Positions 1 to 7,253 of a DNA stretch of 47,555 nt are shown here, one piece after another. This stretch comes from CAZONU01 sp965370045 (GTDB lineage: Bacteria; Planctomycetota; SZUA-567; JAKLDR01), in contig CBDUSI010000018.1 in the NCBI GenBank assembly GCA_965370045.1, positions 1 through 47,555 on the forward strand, read 5' to 3'. Each line of letters starts with the position of its first letter. The first letter of the stretch is position 1. The position numbers were made by a program, and so were the translations under genes. The notes beneath the pieces were generated by a model. That model was not told the DNA's origin. It worked only from the letters and a program-made list of their open reading frames with translations, and searched no databases.

Positions 1-145
1 TACAAGCCCATCAACCCCTCAAAGTGGTCCCCTTTTGCAGGCCCCCCACCATCCATCGTGAGGGTCTCGCTTACGGGAAGGGACGACACCTCTGGAACTA
101 TCCGGTCGCCCTCCTGCTGCAACTGTGGGGAAGGGGCGGGGGCGG
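1..145. other. Non-coding tail downstream of the HEAT-repeat gene
   Basis: This is GC-rich sequence beyond the stop codon of the minus-strand HEAT-repeat gene. Open frames crossing it lack protein-like composition and overlap that gene on the other strand. I see no hairpin with a T-run, no repeat and no RNA gene. It is cut by the window edge. Confidence 0.5.
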
Positions 146-868
146 TCATTCCGACTTCCCCTGCTTGCCCCTGATCTTCTTCAGCGCCTCGGCGGCGGCT
201 TGTCGGACGGAGGGGTCGGTATCTTTGAGCGCGAGTTCCAGTGGCGCAGTGGCGCGATGGTCCCTAAATCCTCCAAGGCACGACGCCGCAGTACTTCTGA
301 CCGTTGGGTCTGTATCTTGCAGCAGCTTGCCGATGGGCTCGACGGCTCCGGAATCACCGATTCTCATCAGTATCCACGCTGCCTCCGCACGCACATGCGG
401 ATGCTTATGTTCCAAGGCGACGATCAGTGGGGCTACAGCGTCTTTGTCCATTCGTATGAGAGCCTCCCGGGCGGCCTGGTATAACTGCATGTCCAGAGGG
501 CTGTCCTCATGTCCACCCCACTCTCTGTAGTTGTCCTTGATGACTCTGAGCAACGGAGAAACAGATCTAGGCCCGCACATGCCCAGCATATGGATGGCCT
601 CAGTATTGACGGAAGAATCGGGAGCCAGTCGCAGGTACAAGGAAAGCTTCGCTCGTGCTCGGTCCGGCCCACCGAGCGCCGCAATCTTCTCACGGTGCGC
701 CTGAGCAGACTTGCCTCCTTCCAGAACAGCCTGTCGCGCTTGCAGAAACGGCACTACCATCGCCCAGCACAAGATTCCAGCTGTGAGCAGGAGCGCTAGC
801 GCCACGCCCCACATCACGTAGATGCGCTTGGAGCGGGGCTTCTTTTCGGTCGGCGGCGCGTCAGTCAC
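146..868 (-). CDS. Membrane-anchored HEAT-repeat protein
   Basis: The product is 240 residues. A short charged N-terminus (residues 1-15) is followed by one hydrophobic segment (about 17-42) that probably anchors it in the inner membrane. The rest is helical, with the D-x-D-P-x-V-R-x-x-A-A-x-x-L signature of HEAT/PBS-lyase repeats, clearest as DTDPTVRSTAASCLGG and DTDPSVRQAAAEALKKI near the C-terminus. Such domains usually bind proteins; no catalytic motif is visible, so the partner and role are unknown. The GTG start is chosen because GAGGAG lies a few bases upstream and a near-consensus promoter precedes it. It is probably monocistronic. The DNA is visibly less GC-rich than most of the window. 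Confidence 0.8.
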   Translation of the reverse strand: MTDAPPTEKKPRSKRIYVMWGVALALLLTAGILCWAMVVPFLQARQAVLEGGKSAQAHREKIAALGGPDRARAKLSLYLRLAPDSSVNTEAIHMLGMCGPRSVSPLLRVIKDNYREWGGHEDSPLDMQLYQAAREALIRMDKDAVAPLIVALEHKHPHVRAEAAWILMRIGDSGAVEPIGKLLQDTDPTVRSTAASCLGGFRDHRATAPLELALKDTDPSVRQAAAEALKKIRGKQGKSE

Positions 869-887
869 TGGCTACTCCTCTGGATAC

Positions 888-916
888 AGGATACCTCGGT
901 TTCCCGGCTATGTCAA
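888..916 (-). promoter_or_regulatory. Sigma-70-type promoter of the HEAT-repeat gene
   Basis: On the minus strand, TTGACA (911-916) and TATCCT (888-893) are separated by 17 bases. The predicted transcript starts about 12 bases before the GTG start at 868 and includes its GAGGAG ribosome site. Confidence 0.7.
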
Positions 917-1054
917 GACGGCACTCTCGGCGTGGCTCCTACTGCTCAGTGCCCCAGTCGCTCATGACGAGAGATCCTTGGCGAATTCTGTCGAGTACAT
1001 TGCATCAGGATTTCGAGCGTCACGCGATGCGCCTGAGCTTAACGACGGGCAGGT

Positions 1055-1165
1055 GGCTCACCGGACCAATGAGCCTATGTGGGCCTGGATGAGCCCGCCA
1101 ATGAGCCTGCGTGAGCCTGATGAGCTCGGGCTCATTTGCCGTGAGCCCCATGAGCCCGGTGAGCC
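1055..1165. repeat. Cluster of TGAGCC hexamers in non-coding DNA
   Basis: TGAGCC occurs in direct orientation at 1070, 1090, 1102, 1112, 1142, 1151 and 1160. A variant TGAGCT lies at 1121, and inverted copies lie at 1055 and 1129. Several steps are 9-12 bases. Bases 1121-1134 form a small hairpin (TGAGC, loop TCGG, GCTCA). Spacing is too irregular and the unit too short for a CRISPR. A decayed short tandem repeat or a cluster of protein-binding sites are both possible. Confidence 0.6.
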
Positions 1166-1259
1166 TGCCGACGAGGCCGGCAGGGGTCTGAGCGCCCGGG
1201 CTTACGCGCTCCGCTCCAGAATCCGCCGCGCTATGGCAAGATATGGCTCCGGCAACCGA

Positions 1260-1288
1260 TTGAAACAGGACACATAGGGCGCTATAAT
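1260..1288 (+). promoter_or_regulatory. Strong promoter in non-coding DNA, no ORF downstream
   Basis: TTGAAA (1260-1265), a 17-base spacer and a perfect TATAAT (1283-1288) form the best promoter match in the window. Transcription would start near 1295 and run toward the 3' end of a minus-strand gene. No start codon with a ribosome site follows before a hairpin about 50 bases downstream. Confidence 0.7.
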
Positions 1289-1294
1289 CCGAGG

Positions 1295-1377
1295 CCGCGG
1301 TTCGAACGAGCGCCAGTCGCCCCGACCATCCCTCAAGACCGGCCCTTCGGCGAGAACGTCGAAGGGCTCTCTCTTTC
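1295..1377 (+). ncRNA. Candidate small RNA (about 80 nt)
   Basis: The candidate runs from the predicted start of the promoter at 1260-1288 to the end of a hairpin with a pyrimidine-rich tail. No convincing ORF lies inside. The internal sequence GGTTCGAAC resembles a tRNA T-loop, but no acceptor or anticodon arm can be drawn. I do not recognise it as SRP RNA, 6S RNA, tmRNA or RNase P RNA. It lies in a 588-base gap between two minus-strand genes. The ends are inferred. Confidence 0.4.
1342..1377 (+). terminator. Candidate intrinsic terminator
   Basis: GCCCTTCG (1342-1349) pairs perfectly with CGAAGGGC (1360-1367) over a 10-base loop and is followed by TCTCTCTTTC on the plus strand. The tail is pyrimidine-rich rather than pure T. 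On the minus strand the hairpin lies 90 bases beyond the gene ending at 1457 but lacks a T-tail there, so plus-strand use is favoured. Confidence 0.45.
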
Positions 1378-1456
1378 GCATGGTGAGGGTTGAGTCGCTG
1401 ACTTCCCTCTTTCCCGCTCTCAGTGAAGACGCCGCAATCCGTTGACTTGTCGACGA

Positions 1457-2374
1457 CTATCGCTTCCTAACACCGGCACGAATCTTCGCTGCGGTAGCTT
1501 CGTTGATGTCATATTCATGCAGCAATCCTTCTAGTTCTTGGAGATCGGAGGGCTTCAGGATGTAAGCTGCAATGATGTACTTTTCCGCCCAAGGGGAAAA
1601 CGACTCCCATGTGGCCTTGAGCTTTAGTCTCCTGCTGTACTCCTCAGCCTTCTTCCTGTTCTTCATGATGGCCGCTTCGTATGCGGCGCGAACTGCTGGA
1701 TCTTGGACGCTCTCAGGCGGTGTTCCCCTACGGACAGATGGCGGCGGATCAACATGGGAAAGGGGAGCATGAGCCATGCTGAGGTCCACATCAGCCCCAG
1801 CCTCCAACCGCTTCAGCGTAAGCAGCCACGTTCGAACCCTGCGGCGCCTTATCTCTTTGAAAGATAAAGATGTGGTCTTGGCAAGACTCTTCCAGTGCGC
1901 CGCGTTCGTTTCATACGTAATCAGTAGGAGATCTGCCAGGACCTCAGCTGGGATCACGTCTGAGGGTACCCCCTTTGCCGGAGCACACCTCTCAATGACA
2001 GACGAGGCGCTCTTTCGCGCGACTTGGCGATTTACATCGCCCGCTCTCTCCAGAAGAAGTTGGTAAGTCCTGCGCGCCAACAAAGCGTGCAAGCGCAGAT
2101 CCCTTGTTCTCCAGTCTCGGTCAAGCGTTTCGGCCAGCTCGCGCAGTGCGGTATCGTCCGCTGCTGCGTAGGCAGATTCAAGACGCTTGAGGTCCTTCTT
2201 ATGCTGTCGTTGATCTCCGCTGGCTCGCGCCGCGGGACCTTGGCTGACTCGCGCCTCGGAACCTTCCCGGTCTCGCAGCAGGTGGCTAACAAGTAGCGCA
2301 CCTCCTACGGCACACGTCACGAGAAACCCCAGCAGGACGACGTACTTCTTGCTTGTATGGCTGTTCGGGGACAT
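1457..2374 (-). CDS. Membrane-anchored protein of unknown function
   Basis: The product is 305 residues starting MSPNSHTSKK. One hydrophobic segment (about residues 11-29) follows a lysine-rich start, then comes a charged linker and a helical domain without motifs I recognise. The start at 2374 is preferred over an upstream in-frame ATG at 2548. The longer form would overlap the neighbouring gene and adds low-complexity arginine-rich sequence, while GAGAGGGA lies at a suitable distance from 2374. It follows the cyclase-like gene by 59 bases on the same strand and may share its transcript. Function unknown. The DNA is less GC-rich than the rest of the window. Confidence 0.65.
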   Translation of the reverse strand: MSPNSHTSKKYVVLLGFLVTCAVGGALLVSHLLRDREGSEARVSQGPAARASGDQRQHKKDLKRLESAYAAADDTALRELAETLDRDWRTRDLRLHALLARRTYQLLLERAGDVNRQVARKSASSVIERCAPAKGVPSDVIPAEVLADLLLITYETNAAHWKSLAKTTSLSFKEIRRRRVRTWLLTLKRLEAGADVDLSMAHAPLSHVDPPPSVRRGTPPESVQDPAVRAAYEAAIMKNRKKAEEYSRRLKLKATWESFSPWAEKYIIAAYILKPSDLQELEGLLHEYDINEATAAKIRAGVRKR

Positions 2375-2433
2375 AGTGCGTACTTCCCTCTCCGGCGGAT
2401 TCTCCTTCTTCCTGTTCAGTATGCCGCTGACAG

Positions 2434-4737
2434 CTACTCGTATATCCTCAGGTAGCGGTAATAGACCTCCAGGGTCATGGCCCCTACCGCGGTGGACATG
2501 GTCCGGCCCACGCAGGCGCACATTCCGTAGCCGTCGCTCGGTGCCCAAGAGCCGTCGTCGGCGCCTTTGTTCTCCTGGAGTTCGAGCAGCGTCTTCTTCA
2601 TCTGTGGGTTCCAGGCCTTCCAGTGCCTCCCGCCCATCTGATACATGGCCAGGCTGGAGTGGTACAGGAAGTAGATGCTCCGCGGGAAGGCCGTGCCGTA
2701 AAGCTGCTTCTCGACGACCCAGCGGGCATAGCGGCGATGCCGCGCGCGCTGCTCCTGGCCGTAGGTCTTCCAGGGACGGTAGCTCTTGTCGATGTACTGC
2801 TCGACGGTCCGGGGATAGCTGGCCACCGCGCGCTTGGCGGTTTCCTTGAGCGCAACTCGCCGGCCCTCGCTCAGGCCCGCCCAGCGCGCCCGGAAGTGCG
2901 TGTTAAGATATTCGTCAACTGTCTTGGGGTAGGTGGCTACCGCCCGCGCGGCATCGGCCCTGGCCTTCTCCTTCTGCTCGGCGGTCATGGTATCCCAGCG
3001 CATGTAGTGTTTCTTTATGAAGGCCGCGACCTGCTCCTTCATGCGCTCTTCGGAGATCTTCTTCGACTTCGTCGGGATAAGCTTGAGCAGCAGGTTGGCG
3101 GTGCCGTAGGCCTCCCTGCGCTCCGGCTTGGTGCCGGTCATCAGGCGCATTATCAGCCCCGCGGGGTGCATCACGGTGATGGCGCTCGAGCGCGGGCGCA
3201 GCCCCCCGCTGGGCCGCCCGCGATAGGCGAAGCCCCCGCCGGCCCAGTCCCGGCCCGAGCCGGAGCCGCTCTTCATGTCCTGCGCCGCGTTCAGCCATGC
3301 GCGGACGCCCTGGAAGGTGCTGCCGTCGACCTTCAGCCCGGCCATGCGCGCGCTCTTCAGGGCCAGGCAGTTCCACACGGTGATGGAGGTGTCGCTGGTC
3401 CCGCCGCGCGGAGAGTAGTCCCAGCCGGCGTAGGGGTTCTGGCTCTTCTGCGAGAAGTCCACCGCCCTCTGGGCCTTGGCGCGGATCTTGGGGTCGCGGG
3501 TCATGGCGTAGGCCTCGGCCAGCGCCAGGGTGACCACCCCCTGGGTGTAGGTGCAGCGCTCGGTGCGGCCCGGCCAACTGCCATCGCTGCGCTGGTTCGC
3601 CATCAGCCACTCCAGCGCCCGCGCCACGTTCTTCCGGTACTTGGCGCCCGCCTTGTGGGTGTAGCCGGCACCCAGGAAGGCCAGGGTCGCGAAGCCGGTC
3701 ATCGACGGGCGCATGCTCCTGCCGCGCGCCCGCCACCAACGGTTGCTCGCCGGCTTCCCGCTCTTGCCGTTGAGGTCCCAGGAGCCGTCCTTGTTCTGGT
3801 TCTTGGCCAGCCAGACCAGGGCCCGCTCCACGGCGTTCTCGGTGTTCGGCCCGCCGCCGCCGCGCTTGGCTGCCCTGAGGCGCAGGCCCCGGTCACCGCG
3901 TAGCGCGAAGGACCCGGGCCTGCCGGTCGCGCCTAGCCCCATCACCGACCGGGTCCCGGGGCGCTGCAGCAGGTCCAGGGGGATGTCGGCCACCTCGTCC
4001 CTGGGCATCGGCATGCCGGGGAGGGCTTCCGGATTGAGCTCCTCGACCTTCTCGATGGGGTCGGGCGGCTTCGCATCGGGCACCTCGGGCACCAGGATCT
4101 CCACGGGCTGCTGGTTCTCGTGGACCCGCTTGAAGATGTCCCGGCGCTTGATCTCCTCGAAGAACTCCACCTGTTCCTTGGGGCTGATGGCCGTGCTGAG
4201 CGGCACCGCCGGCTCGGGCCGGACCGGCTCCAGCCCCACGCCCAGCATGGCGGCCAGGAGGAGCAGCCCGGCGTGCAGCACGCAGGAAGTCACCCACCCG
4301 CTCGAGCGGACCAGTCTCCGGCGCAGTCGGCGCCCGAGCTTGGAAAAGCGCCCCCCCGCCGCCGCGCGCAGCAGGAGCCCGGCACCCTCGAAGATGCGGC
4401 CCAGACCCTGACGGGCCAGGCCAAGGGGCCGGGTCGGCCGAGCCTTGGGAGGCAGCCCGGCTGACCCCAGAGAGGCAATCTGGAAAGCCTGGGGCACCTC
4501 CACCTCGGGATGGAGGCGAGGATGGAAGGCCTGACGGCACTCCGTGCAGAAGACCTCGCGGCCGGAGGCCACCAACTGGGCAATGACCCGCAGCTTGTGC
4601 CCGTGGGGACACTCGATCTCTATCTCGGTGAGCAGCAGGGGACGCAGCCGCGCGGCCAGCGCCGGGAAGGCCCGGGCCAGCTCCTGATGGGCACGCAGAT
4701 CGTACTCCGGCCCGCTGCTCCGGTACTGGGTTCCCAT
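2434..4737 (-). CDS. Membrane protein with zinc-ribbon-like head and squalene-cyclase-like repeats
   Basis: The product is 767 residues. The N-terminal part carries CPHGH (about residue 43) and CTEC (about 64), which may bind zinc. One transmembrane segment lies near 149-170, followed by a proline-rich linker. From about residue 300, repeats with QNKDGSW and QRSDGSW, alternating with helices, match the prenyltransferase/squalene-oxidase repeat fold (alpha/alpha barrel). The DxDD of true class II cyclases was not seen, so a cyclase reaction is not claimed. Residues about 570-685 hold three copies of a 37-residue helical repeat inserted into the barrel sequence. The ATG at 4737 has GGGAG upstream and a CATAAT box further up, divergent from the acyltransferase promoter. 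Proteins of this layout are common in Planctomycetota, with unknown roles. Confidence 0.7.
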   Translation of the reverse strand: MGTQYRSSGPEYDLRAHQELARAFPALAARLRPLLLTEIEIECPHGHKLRVIAQLVASGREVFCTECRQAFHPRLHPEVEVPQAFQIASLGSAGLPPKARPTRPLGLARQGLGRIFEGAGLLLRAAAGGRFSKLGRRLRRRLVRSSGWVTSCVLHAGLLLLAAMLGVGLEPVRPEPAVPLSTAISPKEQVEFFEEIKRRDIFKRVHENQQPVEILVPEVPDAKPPDPIEKVEELNPEALPGMPMPRDEVADIPLDLLQRPGTRSVMGLGATGRPGSFALRGDRGLRLRAAKRGGGGPNTENAVERALVWLAKNQNKDGSWDLNGKSGKPASNRWWRARGRSMRPSMTGFATLAFLGAGYTHKAGAKYRKNVARALEWLMANQRSDGSWPGRTERCTYTQGVVTLALAEAYAMTRDPKIRAKAQRAVDFSQKSQNPYAGWDYSPRGGTSDTSITVWNCLALKSARMAGLKVDGSTFQGVRAWLNAAQDMKSGSGSGRDWAGGGFAYRGRPSGGLRPRSSAITVMHPAGLIMRLMTGTKPERREAYGTANLLLKLIPTKSKKISEERMKEQVAAFIKKHYMRWDTMTAEQKEKARADAARAVATYPKTVDEYLNTHFRARWAGLSEGRRVALKETAKRAVASYPRTVEQYIDKSYRPWKTYGQEQRARHRRYARWVVEKQLYGTAFPRSIYFLYHSSLAMYQMGGRHWKAWNPQMKKTLLELQENKGADDGSWAPSDGYGMCACVGRTMSTAVGAMTLEVYYRYLRIYE

Positions 4738-4826
4738 TATGCGCCTGTCTCCCTGCCCATATATTATGACGCGGGAAACGGCCGCTTGTCCGCCAGAAAC
4801 CCGATTTGTCCGTCGGGGGCCGCCCC

Positions 4827-4855
4827 TTGACTTCCGCCCGCGGGTGCCTTACCCT
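4827..4855 (+). promoter_or_regulatory. Promoter of the acyltransferase gene
   Basis: TTGACT (4827-4832), 17 bases, then TACCCT (4850-4855). Transcription would start near 4862, leaving a leader of about 20 bases that contains GAGGAGGAAAGG before the TTG start at 4881. Confidence 0.55.
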
Positions 4856-4880
4856 CTCTCTCCGAGGAGGAAAGGAACCC

Positions 4881-5852
4881 TTGAGCGCAATCCGTGCCTG
4901 CTGGAAAACGGTCAAGCGCAACGCGACCTACGGCCTGATCCTGGGCGCCCGTGCGCTGCTGGGCGCCCTGCCGGCGGGCGCGCGGCTCTCGGCGGGCGAG
5001 GCGCTCGGCTCACTGATCTTCCGGCTGGCCGGCCGGGAGCGCCGCCGGGCGCTGGACAGCCTCGCCAAGGCCTTCGGGTCGGAGAAGCCCCTGGAGGAGC
5101 TCGAACGCGTCGCTCTGGCGAGCTTCCGCAACCTGGGACGCTCGGCCGCCGAGCTCTGCGGCCTGTGGCGCGCCAAGCCCGAGGACGTCCTGGCCGCTTT
5201 CGAACCGGGCGACGCCAAGGAGAAGATCGACCGGCTGCGGGCCGGCGGCCGCGGGGTGGTGGCGGTCACCGCGCACCTCGACAACTGGGAGCTGCTCGGC
5301 GCCTGGACTGCGGCGGCCGGCTTCCCCGCGACCGTGGTGGCCCGGCGCATCTACTTCGAGAAGTACGACCGCCTGGTGGTGGGCCTGCGCCGGAGGTTCG
5401 GCGTGGAGGTCATCTACCAGGACGAGTCGCCTCGCAAGCTGCTGCGCGCGCTGCGGGACGGGCACGTGCTGGGCCTGCTCGCCGACCAGGACATCCGCCG
5501 GCTGGACGGTGCCTTCGTGCCCTTCCTGGGCCGGCCGGCCTTCACTCCCACCGGGCCGGTGTCGCTGGCCCTGGCCGCCCGGGCCCCGCTGGCCCTGATC
5601 CACACCGTGCGGGTGGGCCGCGACCGCCACCGCGTGGAGGTCTCCGACCCCATCGAGTTCGACCGCTCGGAGAAGCGCCGCGCGCTGCTGGAGGGCACCC
5701 GCGCCTGGAGCGCGCTGCTCGAGGCGGCCATCCGCCGCTGGCCCGAGCAGTGGGTCTGGATGCACCGCCGCTGGCGGACCACGCTCTCCGATCGCCCGGA
5801 GGCCGCGCGGCGCTCCGGATACGAAGTCGAGTTCGCGGAGGCCAACTCATGA
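4881..5852 (+). CDS. LpxL/HtrB-family lysophospholipid (lipid A-type) acyltransferase
   Basis: The product is 323 residues. The HxxxxE catalytic motif is visible as HLDNWE at residues 132-137, the same positions as the catalytic pair described in E. coli LpxL. Later motifs (LLADQDIRRLDGAFVPFLGR; PEQWVWMHRRW near the C-terminus) are family hallmarks. An N-terminal hydrophobic stretch fits inner-membrane attachment. The family transfers acyl chains from acyl-ACP to lipid A precursors or related lipids; the acceptor here cannot be read. The TTG start is chosen because GAGGAGGAAAGG directly precedes it. Its stop overlaps the next start (ATGA), so it is translationally coupled to a glycosyltransferase. 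That context points to envelope glycolipid synthesis. Confidence 0.88.
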   Translation: MSAIRACWKTVKRNATYGLILGARALLGALPAGARLSAGEALGSLIFRLAGRERRRALDSLAKAFGSEKPLEELERVALASFRNLGRSAAELCGLWRAKPEDVLAAFEPGDAKEKIDRLRAGGRGVVAVTAHLDNWELLGAWTAAAGFPATVVARRIYFEKYDRLVVGLRRRFGVEVIYQDESPRKLLRALRDGHVLGLLADQDIRRLDGAFVPFLGRPAFTPTGPVSLALAARAPLALIHTVRVGRDRHRVEVSDPIEFDRSEKRRALLEGTRAWSALLEAAIRRWPEQWVWMHRRWRTTLSDRPEAARRSGYEVEFAEANS

Positions 5853-6961
5853 GCAACGGCCGTCCCCTCAGGCTGCTCCTGATCGCCGAGCGCCTGGGCC
5901 CCAGCGGCGTGACCACCTACACCGAGAACCTGGTCCGCGCGCTGGCCCGGCGCCACAAGGTGCTCTTCGTTTCCCCGGGAGGCCCGGCGGCCGAGCGCGT
6001 CGGCAAGCTGGCCACCAAGGCCGTGGTGCTCCCCGGGCTGGCCAGCTGGGGCGTGTTCAAGCCCGGCCGCCGCCGGCTGCTGGCCGAGGCCGCCGAGTTC
6101 CGGGCGGAGTTGGTCCACGCGCTCTCCGGCCACGCCGCCCGGGCCGCCGCCGCGGTGAGCGACGGGCTGGGACTCCCCCAGATCATCACCTCGCACCACT
6201 TCCTCAAAGCTGCCGGGGAGCTCAAGCTCCACCGCCGGGTGCGCCGGGTGCTGGCGGTCAGCCAGGCGCTCCGCGAGAACCTGGTCAACACCGGCAAGGT
6301 GCCCCGCGAGCGGGTCGACGTGGTCCCCAACGGGATCAACGTGGCCGCCTACACCGTGCGCCAGGAGCCCGAGCCGGAGCCCGGCGAGCCCTCACGCTTG
6401 CTGGCGGTGGGCTTCTTCGGCCGGCTGGCGGTGCGCAAGGGGCCGGAGTACCTGGTGCGCGCCGCCGCCGAATTGGAGAAGCGCGGACAGGAGGCCGAGT
6501 ACCTCTTCGCCGGCGAGGGACCCGAGCGCGCGAGCCTCGACCGCCTGGCCGCCGAGCTGGGGGTGCGCAAGCGCATCACCTTCCGGGAAATGCCCCTGCC
6601 CGGCCGCGAAGTGCTGCCGACCTTCGACATCTTCGTGGCCCCCAGCCTGCAGGAGGCCCTGGGCATCAACATCCTGGAGGCCATGGCCTGCGGCGTGCCC
6701 GTAGTGGCCAGCGCGGTGGGCGGAATCTTCACGGTCATCAAGGACTCCGAGAACGGATTGCTGGCCCCGCCCCGCGACCACCAGGCGCTGGCCGACCGCA
6801 TCCAGGACCTCCTGACCAATCCGCCCCTCCGCCGGGAGATCGCCCTGGCCGGGCGCGACACCGTGGAGCGCGAGTTCAGCCTGGAGGCCATGCTCACCGC
6901 CACCGAACTGGCCTACTACTCGGCCTTCGAGAAGAGCAAGTCGGAGGTCATCCGCCGCTGA
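5849..6961 (+). CDS. Glycosyltransferase, GT4 family (GT-B fold)
   Basis: The product is 370 residues. The N-terminal domain has the glycine-rich loop ERLGPSGVTTYTENL of GT-B enzymes. The C-terminal domain has GFFGRLAVRKGPEYLVRA, FAGEGPER and the nucleotide-sugar signature EALGINILEAMACGVPVVAS (E-x7-E). Such retaining enzymes move a sugar from a nucleotide sugar to a lipid or glycan acceptor on the cytoplasmic face of the membrane. The four-base overlap with the acyltransferase gene suggests a shared glycolipid or lipopolysaccharide-like product, which is inference. The donor and acceptor are unknown. A new promoter follows immediately. Confidence 0.9.
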   Translation: MSNGRPLRLLLIAERLGPSGVTTYTENLVRALARRHKVLFVSPGGPAAERVGKLATKAVVLPGLASWGVFKPGRRRLLAEAAEFRAELVHALSGHAARAAAAVSDGLGLPQIITSHHFLKAAGELKLHRRVRRVLAVSQALRENLVNTGKVPRERVDVVPNGINVAAYTVRQEPEPEPGEPSRLLAVGFFGRLAVRKGPEYLVRAAAELEKRGQEAEYLFAGEGPERASLDRLAAELGVRKRITFREMPLPGREVLPTFDIFVAPSLQEALGINILEAMACGVPVVASAVGGIFTVIKDSENGLLAPPRDHQALADRIQDLLTNPPLRREIALAGRDTVEREFSLEAMLTATELAYYSAFEKSKSEVIRR

Positions 6962-6980
6962 CCAGGGGCACCTCGCCGCC

Positions 6981-7009
6981 TTGACATCCGCCCGCCCCGG
7001 ACCTAGAAT
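6981..7009 (+). promoter_or_regulatory. Promoter of the coiled-coil lipoprotein gene
   Basis: A perfect TTGACA (6981-6986), 17 bases, then TAGAAT (7004-7009). The predicted start is near 7016, just upstream of the GGGGAGG ribosome site at 7021. Confidence 0.75.
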
Positions 7010-7031
7010 CGGTTCCAGACGGGGAGGCACT

Positions 7032-7253
7032 TTGCGCAGACTGGCGGTTCTCGCTCTCCTGCTGGCCGGGACGGCCGGATGCCTCGGGGCTTCCGAGGCC
7101 GACCAGCTCCGGGCCCTCAACGCCGAGCTCCAGCGCAAGAACGTCGATCTGGCGGTCAAGAGGATGGAGCTGGAGCGCGAGAACGACCGCCTCCGCGCCG
7201 AGAACCGCGCCCTCAAGGAGAAGCGGGGGCTCACCGGGGAGAAGGCACCATGA
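7032..7253 (+). CDS. Small coiled-coil lipoprotein
   Basis: The product is 73 residues from a TTG codon. GGGGAGG five bases upstream and a consensus promoter fix this start; an in-frame TTG further upstream lies in the -35 box and cannot be used. The N-terminus has a signal sequence (LRRLAVLALLLAGTAGC) ending in a lipobox-like Cys at residue 17. The mature part is almost wholly heptad-patterned (DQLRALNAELQRKNVDLAVK and following residues), so it probably forms a coiled coil at the membrane surface. Its stop overlaps the next start (ATGA). A structural or partner role for the downstream membrane protein is inferred. Confidence 0.75.
   Translation: MRRLAVLALLLAGTAGCLGASEADQLRALNAELQRKNVDLAVKRMELERENDRLRAENRALKEKRGLTGEKAP

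Noticed and set aside
1055..1165. CRISPR-like array
   Set aside because: The unit is only six bases, spacers are 3-15 bases and irregular, and no cas genes are present.
822..1277. Open frame on the plus strand through the TGAGCC cluster
   Set aside because: It starts inside the HEAT-repeat gene in antisense and has no ribosome site. Its glutamate-proline pairs are just the translated hexamer.
1300..1320. GGTTCGAAC resembling a tRNA T-loop
   Set aside because: No acceptor stem, D-arm or anticodon arm can be drawn around it at the proper distances.
2434..4737. Functional squalene-hopene cyclase
   Set aside because: Only the QxxDGSW-type repeats are present. I found no DxDD catalytic motif, and a membrane anchor and zinc-ribbon-like head are not part of that enzyme.
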